The notes beneath the pieces were generated by a model. The model saw only the letters and a program-made list of their open reading frames with translations. It had not been told where the DNA came from and did no database searches. 64,000 nt of DNA, taken from NCBI RefSeq assembly GCF_963678635.1, contig NC_087067.1, positions 41,252,379 through 41,316,378 of the forward strand, given 5' to 3'. Every line of letters starts with the position of its first letter. The stretch's first letter is position 1. Both the position numbers and the translations under genes were made by a program. Shown piece by piece: positions 22,855 through 32,991 of this stretch. The DNA is from Symsagittifera roscoffensis (lineage: Eukaryota > Xenacoelomorpha > Acoela > Convolutidae).

Positions 22855-24560
22855 AAGGAGGCATGGTATGCTAATCAAAAACAATTTTTGGATAATCAAT
22901 ATCCTTAAAAAAAGTCAGATTGGACAGTTTAAGGATCATTAAGTAGAACATTGGGAGGAAAAAAGTCTCAGACATTTCTGTATTAAAACAGAAAGTAGAG
23001 ACATCGCAATAAAATGCACCAGCTTAGCAAAGTATTTTGAAAAACTTCAAATGGAAAACATTAAAACGAAAGCGCAAAGGGCCAGAGAAATCCTTAAAAA
23101 AGGTGTATTAGACTCTGATGAGAGTTTAATTTTGTGCTACTTCACATGTGGTTGGTATCAGAAACCCACTGACTCTGACACTGGTACAATACTGAAATTC
23201 AGAAGTTGTGCTCCTTTGCAATACAAAAAATATTGCAACTAAGGGAACGGTTAATCGGTTGTGTAAGAGTACTTCAACATGGGAGAATCAATGAGGCATC
23301 GAATGTCAATCGAAAACAAACTTTGTACAATCAACATTCAAAACATGGTCAGTTGGTATAGTACTACTATCATTAAATAAAATAATTGGAAGAAAAAATT
23401 TTGATACTTTTGCATCAAAATGGAAAGAAGAGGCATTGCGGAAAAAGCCAACATCTCAATAAAGTATTGGCAGAGTATTTCGAAAAAATTGAGTTGCAAA
23501 AATTCAAACGAACTCGCAAATAGCCAAGGAAATCCTGAAAAAAAGTACATTGGACTCTGATGAGTGTAAAATTTTGTCAATATCGGAAGAAAACCAATGA
23601 GGCATCGCATGCTACTCAAAAACAAAATTTGGATAATCAATATCCAAAGAATAGTCAAATGGGATAGTTTTACGTTAATTAGAAAAATAACTGCACGAAA
23701 AAAGGTCTTAGACACTTGTGCATCACAACGGGAGATAGAGACATTGCGGAAAGAGACATCATCTCAAAAAAGCTTTGAAAAAATTGAGGGGGCAAACATT
23801 CAAACGAACGCGCAAATGGCTAAAGAAAACCTGAAAAAAATTGTAATCGACTCAGATGAGAGCATAATTTCCCTTGATTTAAAAATTATGTACACAAATG
23901 TCCCGCATAAAGAAGCACTAAAAAAATAACAAACAAGCTATGCCGCCAGAACTAACACGCAAGAGGATGAAAAAAGATTTAAGAATGGCAGTAGGCAAAG
24001 TACACCCTAAGTGCAATAGTCTGTGGTGTATAGAGGTCACAAAGTGGGTTTTAAGTTGTGATGGTGTTTGTGACACCCCGCAATGTAACTTTACATTATC
24101 CAGGAAACCCAGGGCAACTACAGATATCCAAAATGAGGCAAATAACTGGAGCTCAAATTTTTTTCAACACAAAGAAATTTAACTCCTGCCTGCCTTAACT
24201 AAAAACTCCCTTTGAACGTGAACTGAGCTCCAGAGCAATGATTTACAAGATTACTTATTGTGCAAGAATTCCAATTATGTTGGCAAGACAGTCCGACATT
24301 CAATCACGAGGATCGAGGAACACGGTAAGCAAGACAGTCCAATCAGATATCACTTGCAGGAATCTGGTGGAGATGGTAGTAGGCCTGAGTTAAAGTCAGA
24401 AGTTAAAAGTAACACGCATAAACTACTTACTCTGGAAGCATAGCAGATATGGCAAAAAGGGTTCAAAAAAGTTGGCATAATTGAGGGGAAAAATTGTCTA
24501 AAACAAAAAAAAGGAAAACTAATCAGAAATTTAGAAAACTTTTGTTCAATGATGATGTAA
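22855..24560 (+). pseudogene. PLE copy F, heavily decayed and internally duplicated
   Basis: Scattered PLE peptides on the plus strand: CGWYQKPTDSDTGTILKFRS (23130-23240), IEGANIQTNAQ and SLDLKIMYTNVPHKEAL (about 23780-23930), and an endonuclease fragment SNYVGKTVRHSITRIEEHGKQ (24258-24443). Thumb-like pieces (GTILKF, DNQYP) recur out of order, indicating internal duplication or rearrangement. Numerous stops and frameshifts. Confidence 0.75.
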
Positions 24561-24959
24561 TTGATTACGTAATAACAGTTGCTTGAATTTGAAGGAAGAT
24601 TTTTTGGTAAACAAAGTTTCTAAGTTGAGGTTAACGTTTTTTCATGATCGTTGATCTTTTTTTTAATGTTTTGCTTTATGATCTTGACAATTCTCAAATT
24701 GAAAAGTTTTTGATCTGACAATTCTAAACACTCAAAAAAAAGTATTCGTCAAGTAAAAAGTAAACCCCAAACTAAAACGGATTTTGGACTTTAGTATATC
24801 ATTAGAATTATGCGGATATAAAACTTTACAAAATGATTTTTGATCAAACAATATCTTGCGCTACATGACAAAATAAAACATAAAAATTCAAGCAATTATA
24901 GCTTGCGGTTTTTTAAATTCATGCCAAAAATTCATATTTATTAAAACATCAAACTTACA

Positions 24960-27900
24960 GACATTATATTTATTCTATGTGATTATTTTGTTCGATATAT
25001 TTTCGTTTTTTTTTTGCTTAAACCAAAACTTGACATCGGAACTAAATCAAAATTTCCTGCTCCTGGACTCATCCTGCGCGTTCCGGATGTGAAGTGGTTC
25101 TAATATCAGTCACTTGACGTTGTTGTTAGCATGGTCTATAACCTCCTATGACATTACAGCAATGGAGATCTCATTCACACACTCCCTTAGTTTTTGTCCT
25201 ACAGGTGAGACCTCTTTTCAGTGTTCAGCTATTCTAAAGCGTTAAATGATGAACCGTTCGGCGAAAAAAAATTGTAGTTATATCCACAACATGAAATCTT
25301 GTAAACAGTTTTTGTTTTTAATCCACGCAAAAATAAGACTTTGAGGGTGATAAGCAGGTTTTCCTTATCTCGGTACTGCACCAGAATCAAGGGTGATGAG
25401 TCTTTAGAAGCAAAACCTTTGACTCCATTGTTCTAGGTTTTGGTTGTCAACCCATTGTTTTTTTTCTAGTTTCATGGCATCTTCAATTTTATTCTAAAAT
25501 GAATTGCTTCTTTGAACTGCTTCTTTTTTTCTGTTTTTCTTATAGAAGAATTGAATGCAACTGCTAAAACCAAAAATATCTGCTAAACTTGAAAGTCCTT
25601 TATCTGATGGTTTATATACTACCCAGAAATTACATTTTTCTACGTAAGTCTACGTTAAAATTGATGTCCAGAAATGCTAAGTTACCTTTCTCGTTAGCTT
25701 GTCCCGAATTCAATTGCAGGTTAGGTTGTAATTTATTCCTAGCAATTAACAATTCTTCAGCATCTTCTTTCATAGTTTACACGACAAAGTCTTTATATCT
25801 CAAGAGGAATTTTATTGCCCCTGGGGGTTGGTGTCTATTTCAACTCAAAGCATGACGAGCAAAACTAAACAATATTAAATATAAACTTTCATTCATTATA
25901 TTGATTATTACTACCTTTTTGATAGAATTAATTTTGATCTTTTTCACATTCAACACCTTTCTGTCTATACATATATTTTTTACTACATTCTGGACACAAT
26001 TTGCAAAGGTTTTCAAACTTTGGTTTTCGAACTAATTCATCCACAAATTTGCCAGAATGACTGCAAGAGAGGCTCCCGTAGTCAAACCATCCTTATTTTA
26101 TTTATCACATGTCATTGCACTTAAGTGAAACTGGCTTACAGCTAAATTTTTTTGGTATTGCGTGCAATGTCCAGAGGTTTTTTTTCTGCTCAAACTGTTT
26201 TCTGAGTACTATGTCGATAGCTTTTTTCAGTGTATCATTACTGTACAAACATTTAACAATTTAAGAAAACAATTTCTCATTTCCAGATCAATTTTTTCAA
26301 CAAACTCTCGTGCTTCTTGTGGGTTTGCTTCTATCTTGTCGACTATTTCGTTCAAGTTGTAAAATGAACCTCCACGTAGTTGTATGGCTTTCTTGTGTAC
26401 TTTTGCTTAAAAACGATCCAGTTGACTTCTTGTTTACTTTATTTGATTTCAAAGATGTTCCCTTATATCGTAGCTTTTTTCAGATTCAACATTTTCTTCA
26501 TCTCATTTTATCACCATTGAATCATCAGTGTTACTCATTACTTTGAATTGGTCTGACTGCAAAATTTTCTCTATTTCGGACTTCTATTGGTCTTTTGTCG
26601 TTATACAAGACCCAACTCATAATCGATTGGTACTGCCAAAAGAGCGTTGCTTTTTTGTTATTTTCTAGCTTTTTACACTCTACCTGTCAGATGATGCTGA
26701 TTTCAAGGGCTTTGCATAGGCTTTAGCTGGAGCTTCTGTTTCACATGATGACTCTTTAATTACGTTATAACTTTTCAATTGGGACAAAAAGAACCCACAT
26801 TAAAAAACTTATTGATTGATTTAAATCTGAGTCGGGAGTTTTGGCCACAGGAATAGAAATTCATGCTCCCAACTTGGCAAATCAATGCCTACTAAAGCTT
26901 ACATCAATGCCTCTTTTTGCAAATCAATGCCCATCAAACTCTTTGTCCAATGGTCTATCTTGTCTTTCTGAGATTTTAATGATTTTAAATTCGTAGGTTT
27001 CCTCAATGTACTTCAGCTCTGTTTACATGTGTTAGGAGCTGCAAAAGTGACGGCCAAAATTTATCACCAACAATCTTGGTTTCACTAACTGGTCGCTATT
27101 GTTGTTCTCGTTAATGCTATCCTTTTTCATCTCATTTTTGAGCAGTTTCAGCTGAAAAAAGTGAACCGCAAAGTCAAATTTCTGACCACAAAAAAAAACC
27201 GTTTTATGGCAACCGGAATTATAAAAATCTTGTGTTATACCGTTTTTTAAGCATTTTCTCCGAAGTTTGAGATGCGTTGAATTTATTTAGCTTAAAATGC
27301 ATTTTTAGATTTTCCAGCACCAGTTTCCACGAAAGTTAATTTTTTAATATCCAACGTAAGAATCGTGGTGGAGAATTGTTGAGTTCAATACTCTGCTGAC
27401 TACGCAGAATGAACTTTAAGAGGCAAAAACAACAAAAAAAAACAACTGCAACAGTTTTATAAAGTACCATTCACTTGTTTCTTCTCCTTCCGTTTCGCTA
27501 GTGTCTTCCTCTTTTTCTGTGATGGTCTGTTCTTAAATGCTCGTGTCTTCCCAACCAGTCTTGGTAGGTTGCTCCAATTTAACACACCAGCTTGAGCAAC
27601 TTCAATTCCAGGGCACTAACTTGATAGTGCTCCAGAGAGTCCGTTACCCGATTGCATTACACTTTCCCTTCCTCTTTGAGAGGAGGTTTTTGTTCAAGAG
27701 AATGAGCAAAACAATCGTTTGTCTGAGCGCTTCTTCGTTATCGGGCAACAGTTTTTCCCACAAAGTTTTATCACTCTGATTTGCGAACTTTTTGTCTTCA
27801 CTTAGATAAAAATACCTTCAGGGCTGCCAGAACGATACTTTTTTGACCTGCGGCTACACCGCAACTTTTTCTTTTTAACTGCAAGTGGCCCTGATCTAGG

Positions 27901-28480
27901 AAAAATTGCAAACAATTTTTCATGTCGTGTTTGGAATAGAGTCTGTGAATGCTTTTCAAGACTTTTGGATAAAATTTTTACTTTTTTGCGTATAACTACG
28001 GCAAAAAATCTAGCTGCTACAAAAAAAACCATTCTCGCTCTGAAATTATATAGTCGCAATACAATATTACCTTAAAAAGGAGAAAAATTAACAAAAAAAA
28101 AGAAGTAGGAAATAATTCCATTTACAATTTTAAGGAAAAAAATTCAGAGCGAAAAAAAATCAGAAGGAAAAAATCAACACAACAAAGAAGTAAGAAACAA
28201 CTCCATTTACAATTTTAAAGAGAAAAAAATATTCCTCTGTACACTTTTTTAATGTTCATTTTTCAAGTAAAACCAGTTTGAAAACTAGCTCAGCGACACT
28301 GTTTTAACTTACAATATCACATAAACAGGTTGGAAGTTATTGAAAACGTTTTTTCAAAAACTGTCGCAAATTTGTGCATCATCAAATTTAAAAAGGTTTC
28401 AACTATTTGACTATCTAAAACAGTAAAAAAAATCAAGCAATCACAGGTTTCAACACTAAAATTTGCACTGAAATTACAGA
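24960..28480 (-). pseudogene. PLE copy G, near full length but decayed, antisense
   Basis: Read on the minus strand from 28480 down. A pseudo-LTR with a decayed hammerhead-like motif (about 28346-28380) comes first, then an upstream-ORF relic at 27780-27540 (LLSKRKGK, like LISKRKRR in unit B). An RT N-terminal relic near 26980-26930 matches MKLSERQDRPLG. Motif B (TTGASLAVILANLW) is near 26090-26040, followed by a Cys-rich CKLCPEC ... KGVECE segment at 26010-25950, thumb relics (FLDIN, near 25680), and an endonuclease tail around 25090-25060. Order and spacing follow copy D. Many stops, so not functional. Confidence 0.7.
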
Positions 28481-29330
28481 ACGATTATATCGTTCACCTC
28501 AAGTTTCTCATTTTTTGAATTCCAATAAATCATTTTTCTTTGTTTTCATTAGTATTTGGTAGTTTTTGCTCAAGCGAATTTACGAGTCAATTCCTGCTGT
28601 TGAACTCAGCGTGTGTTACCTGCTCCTGAACCCAAGGTGTAGGTTCGATTCCCACGCTTAATTTTGTTTTATGGGAATAGGCGGGACAAATCAATAAAAG
28701 TTTGTTTCTCACGGTACCAATTAAGTAAGCTAGTATCCTGAACACCGATAGCATGATGCAAAAAAATGGATTTCAAGAGGTATTACAATTTACTGGACTG
28801 TTTGTGGGCCATCACGATAATGGTTCCAGATAGAAGTCAAACCACTAGCCCTATTATCAGAATCTTCAGTACTTCCAATGAAAACATGGAACCAAGTGGC
28901 TGATATCGTTTTGACATCCCGAAATTTTCTAGAGGGCTTCTTCATCCCTTACCACGTTGTTAGATGAAAATTCATATGTTTCGACAACTTGCGCAATTGC
29001 ATGATAGCTGCCAAGTGAACATATTGTTGCATGAAAACTGTTTGTTGGCGTTTTTTCACATGAGGGATAAATTTCCTTTTCTGAGAAATTTTGAATTTCA
29101 AAAAACCACCTGTGAAAAAAAATTTGGTTTCAGGTTTTTGAAAAAAAAAAACATTTAGTTTCTTGTCTTTTTGACTCAGTTTTTTTTTATCGCAAAGATT
29201 TCTGTTTTTCAGTTTGTATTTAATCGTTTCAAAAGATTTACGATATTGTGTTCTTCTGATTTTTGAGAAAAGTAAAAGATCATTTAATAAGGTAGCGTTG
29301 AGAGATTATTATATCGCTCAGGCTGAACAT
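27237..29330 (-). repeat. Antisense PLE 5'-region duplication, unit 1
   Basis: About 2.1 kb, repeated directly at 29331 onward. It contains the upstream-ORF relic and pseudo-LTR of an antisense PLE. At 28625-28665 it has a GGTTCGATTCCCACGC segment resembling a pol III B box and T arm. It lacks the copia insertion and so preserves the pre-insertion site near 29190-29200. Confidence 0.75.
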
Positions 29331-31308
29331 TATATCGTTTTTTAAGCTTTTTCTCCAAAGTTTGAGATGCGTTGAACTCATTAGGTTTAAGATGCATTTT
29401 CGGATATTTCAGCACCAGTTTCCACAAAAGTTAATTTTTTATTATCCAACAAAAGAATTGTGGGGAAGAATTGTTGAGTTCAATGCTCTGCTGACTACGC
29501 AGAGTGAACTTCACGAGGCAAAACAACAAAGACAAATAACTCCAACAGTCTATAAAGTACAATTCACTTGTTCCTTCTCCTTTCGTTTCGCTAGTGCCTT
29601 CCTCTTTTTCTGTGATGGTCTGTTCTTTAATGATCGTGTCTTTCCGACCAGTCGTGGTAGGTTGCTCCGATTCTCCACACCAGTCTGACCAATTTCAATT
29701 CCAGGGCACTATTTTGATAGTGCTCCAGAGAGTCCGTTACCCGATTGCATTACACTTTCCCTTCCTCTTTGAGAGAAGGTTTTTGTTCAAGAGAATGAGC
29801 AAAACAATCGTTCGTCTGAGCGTTTCTTCGTTCTCGGGCAAGAGTTTTTCCTTCAATATTTTATCACCCTGATATGCGAATTTTTTATCTTCGCCAAGAT
29901 AAAAATATCTTCAGGGCTGCCAAAACGATAGTTTTTTGACCTGCGGCTACACCGCAACCTTTTCTTTTAACTGCACGGGTCCTTGATCTAGAAGAAATTG
30001 CAAACATTTTTTCATGTCGTGTTTGAGATAGAGTCCGTTAATCATTTTCAAGATTTTTGGAAAAAACTTTACTTTTTTGCCTACAATTACGGTGTAAAAA
30101 TCTAGCTGCTACAAATAAAAACATTCTCGCTCTGAAAATTTATAGTAGCAATAAAATATTACCTTGAAAAGGAGAAAAATGAACACAAAAAGGAAGTAAG
30201 AAACAACTCTATTTACAATTCTAAGGAGAAAAAATTCAGAGCGAAAAAAGATCAGAATGAAAAAATCAACTCAACAAAGAAGTAAGAAACAACCGCATTT
30301 ACAATTTTAAGGAGAAAAAAAATAATTCCTCTGGACACTTTTTTAATGTTCATCTTTCAAGTAAAACCATTGTGAAAATTAAGTCAGCGACATTGTTTGT
30401 CTTACAATATCACATAAACAAGATGGAAGTTATTGAAAACGTTATTACAAAAATTTTCGCAAATTTAAAAGAGTGTAAATTTTTCAAAAAGAATTTTAAC
30501 CAATAAAAAAGTTTCAATCATATGACTAACTAAAACAGTAAAAAAAAAATCGAGCAATCACAGGTTTCAACACTAAAATTTGCACTGAATTTACAGAACG
30601 ATTATATCGTTCACCTCAAGTTTCTGAGATTTGTCTCATTTTTTGAATTCCAATAAATCATTTTTTTTTTGTTTTCATTAGTATTTGGTAGTTTTTTCTC
30701 ATGCGAATTTACGAGTCAATTCCTGCTGTTGAACTCAGCGCGTGTTCCCTGCTCCTGAACCCAAGGTGTAGGTTCGATTCCCACGCTTAATTTTGTTTTA
30801 TGGTAATAGGCGGGACAAATCAATAAAAGTTTGTTTCTCACGGTACCAAACAAGTAAGCTAGTATCCTGAACACCGATAGCATGATGCAAAAAAATGGAT
30901 TTCAAGAAGTATTACAATTTACCGGACTGTTTGTGGGCCTCCACGATAATGGTTCCAGACAGAAGTCAAACAACTAGCCCTATTATCAGAATCTTCAGTA
31001 CTTCCAATGAAAACATGGAACCAAGTGGCTGTTATCGTTTTGACTTCCCGATATTTTCTAGAGGGCTTCTTCATCCCTTATCACGTTGTTAGATGAAAAC
31101 TCATATGTTTCGACAACTTGCGCAATTGCATGATAGCTGCCAAGTGAACATATTGTTGCATGAAAACTGTTTGTTGGCGTTTTTTCACATGAGGGATAAA
31201 TTTCATTTTCTGAGACATTTTGAATTTTAAAAACCCACCTTTGCACTAATTTGGTTCAGGTTTTTGAAAAAAAAACATTTCGTTTTTTGTCTTTTTGACT
31301 CTGTTTTG
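29331..31308 (-). repeat. Antisense PLE 5'-region duplication, unit 2 (split by copia)
   Basis: Direct repeat of unit 1 with moderate divergence. Shared landmarks include TTTGAGATGCGTTGAA, CACCAGTTTCCAC, TCCAGAGAGTCCGTTACCCG, GGTTCGATTCCCACGC and TAGCATGATGCAAAAAAATGG. It resumes after the copia element at 35824-35955 (ATCGCAAAGATTTCTG). Confidence 0.8.
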
Positions 31309-31502
31309 TTCAACTGTGCATTATATATATTTAGCACACTGTCTAATTAAAACCAATTGACTTTCATCTGAAGTAATAATTCGTTCATACCGATGTGAAT
31401 AATCTCTGAAGTCATGATCTTTAATCTCTTGATACTAAAAATGGGAAACTAATTCATTCAATTAAATCTTTCGCTGCTATTTCAATTTATGGACCCTAAG
31501 AG
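31309..31502 (+). repeat. Copia 5' LTR
   Basis: Starts TTCAACTGTGCATTATATA and ends GGACCCTAAGAG. The exact termini are uncertain by a few bases because the flanks are T/G-rich. A canonical TG would begin at 31315. Confidence 0.85.
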
Positions 31503-31515
31503 GTTATGGGCGGTT
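31501..31515 (+). other. Copia primer-binding site (tRNA-iMet anticodon-loop type)
   Basis: AGGTTATGGGC directly abuts the 5' LTR. It is complementary to the conserved GCCCATAACC around the anticodon of metazoan initiator tRNA-Met. Drosophila copia is known to prime from an internal iMet fragment in the same way. Confidence 0.65.
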
Positions 31516-31689
31516 TCGTGAAGAATTGAGACTCTACGCCTGACAGCATCAGAGAGTAAAATTCTACGGTGGTTTGTATGAATAGGATTTCAAGAGAAAG
31601 AAAAGAATTGGTTGTATGAATTACAACTTTGAAAAAAGAAGTTTTGAAAGAGAAGTTTTACAATTCGAAATTTGAAGTGACATTTAACC

Positions 31690-32991
31690 ATGGCACGAAG
31701 TATTCAAACAAGATTGGAAAAATTGACTTTTTCGGGAAATGAAAATGATTGGGAGTATTTTGCTGAGCAATTTGAAGCTCGTATAGTTCTTTTGAATTTA
31801 AAGAAAACGTTGAAGGGAACAGATGTTCCAGGAAGTAGTGAAAATGAGACTAATGTTAATGATAGAAAAGAACAATTGTGGTGTGAATTAATACAATGCC
31901 TTGATCGAAAGTCTGTAATGCTAATAAAACGCGATAAACCAGATGGTTCAGCGGCATGGAATCGGCTGCAAAGCTACTTTAAAAGTACGGAACGACCTTG
32001 TGTTCAAAGAATGTTAAATGAAATTTCTAATTTGAAATTAGAGGCGAGCGAATCGATTAAGGACTACATACTTAGATCGGAAAATTTGCAAATGAATCTA
32101 CAAGAAGCGGGAGAGGGTATTTCTGAAAAAATGATGATTGCAATGCTTTTAAAAGGACTACCAAAAGAATTTGATAATTTTACAACTGTGGTGAATTTTT
32201 CGAAAGATGCAAAAAGCTTGGACGAGATTAAAAGAGATTTGTCAAATTTTGCCGAAACAAGCAAGACTTTTTTGCAGAAAAATTCAACAAATGAAACGTT
32301 TTTTAGTAATAAAACTATTAAATGCTACAGTTGCGGAAAGCAAGGTCATAGAAAACAGGATTGCAAGAAAGACATAAAATGCTACAATTGCAATCAAATG
32401 GGACATTTTGCTAGAGATTGTAGGAAAAATACCCAAAATAACCATTCAAATAGCAGCCATCAAAAACAGTTTACATCAAAAAATCAACAAAACAAAAGCC
32501 ATTTTACTTCAGAAAATGAAAACACTGTCGACTTTTTCAGTTTTCATTCTAATGACAATGATTTTGGCGTAAATTCCGACAAATTTTGCTTGATTGATAG
32601 CGGTTGCTCTGCGCATATGTTTAAAACACGCGAATTTTTTACGGAACTTGATACGAATATTAATGGAAATGTTGGCTGTGCAAATGGAAGTAATTCAAAA
32701 ATTGTGGGAAAGGGAAAAGTAACGTTTAAAGTTCAAACAAGTGATGGTCGATTGATAACTATAGAATTGAAAGATACTCTGTTTGTACCTACGTATACGG
32801 CAAATTTAGTTTCTGTATCTAAACTTAACAGAAATAAAGCTGATGTAATGTTTGATGATGTTTGTCCCAGAATAATTTTACCAGATAGTTCTGAAATTTT
32901 GCTTCAAAATCAACGAGATCTTTTCAAAATGAAAATTGAACTGGCAAATGAACACTCTGTGGAAAATGTTGCAATGGTTGTTTCGACATAG
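31690..32991 (+). CDS. Copia Gag-protease
   Basis: 433 codons with a good ATG. A helical Gag domain is followed by two CCHC zinc knuckles (CYSCGKQGHRKQDC and CYNCNQMGHFARDC, about residues 215-252), a linker rich in Asn, Ser and Gln, and the aspartic protease motif LIDSGCSAHMF at about residue 300. The frame ends at TAG just before the GAG-pre-integrase domain, whose motif WHKRLGH lies in the -1 frame. Gag packages the RNA and the protease processes the polyprotein. Confidence 0.93.
   Translation: MARSIQTRLEKLTFSGNENDWEYFAEQFEARIVLLNLKKTLKGTDVPGSSENETNVNDRKEQLWCELIQCLDRKSVMLIKRDKPDGSAAWNRLQSYFKSTERPCVQRMLNEISNLKLEASESIKDYILRSENLQMNLQEAGEGISEKMMIAMLLKGLPKEFDNFTTVVNFSKDAKSLDEIKRDLSNFAETSKTFLQKNSTNETFFSNKTIKCYSCGKQGHRKQDCKKDIKCYNCNQMGHFARDCRKNTQNNHSNSSHQKQFTSKNQQNKSHFTSENENTVDFFSFHSNDNDFGVNSDKFCLIDSGCSAHMFKTREFFTELDTNINGNVGCANGSNSKIVGKGKVTFKVQTSDGRLITIELKDTLFVPTYTANLVSVSKLNRNKADVMFDDVCPRIILPDSSEILLQNQRDLFKMKIELANEHSVENVAMVVST

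Noticed and set aside
28600-28670. A tRNA gene around GGTTCGATTCCCACGC (also at 30725-30795)
   Set aside because: There is a B-box-like T arm, but no convincing D arm or full acceptor pairing. It is embedded in a duplicated PLE-related repeat, and part of it resembles the reversed PLE endonuclease tail.
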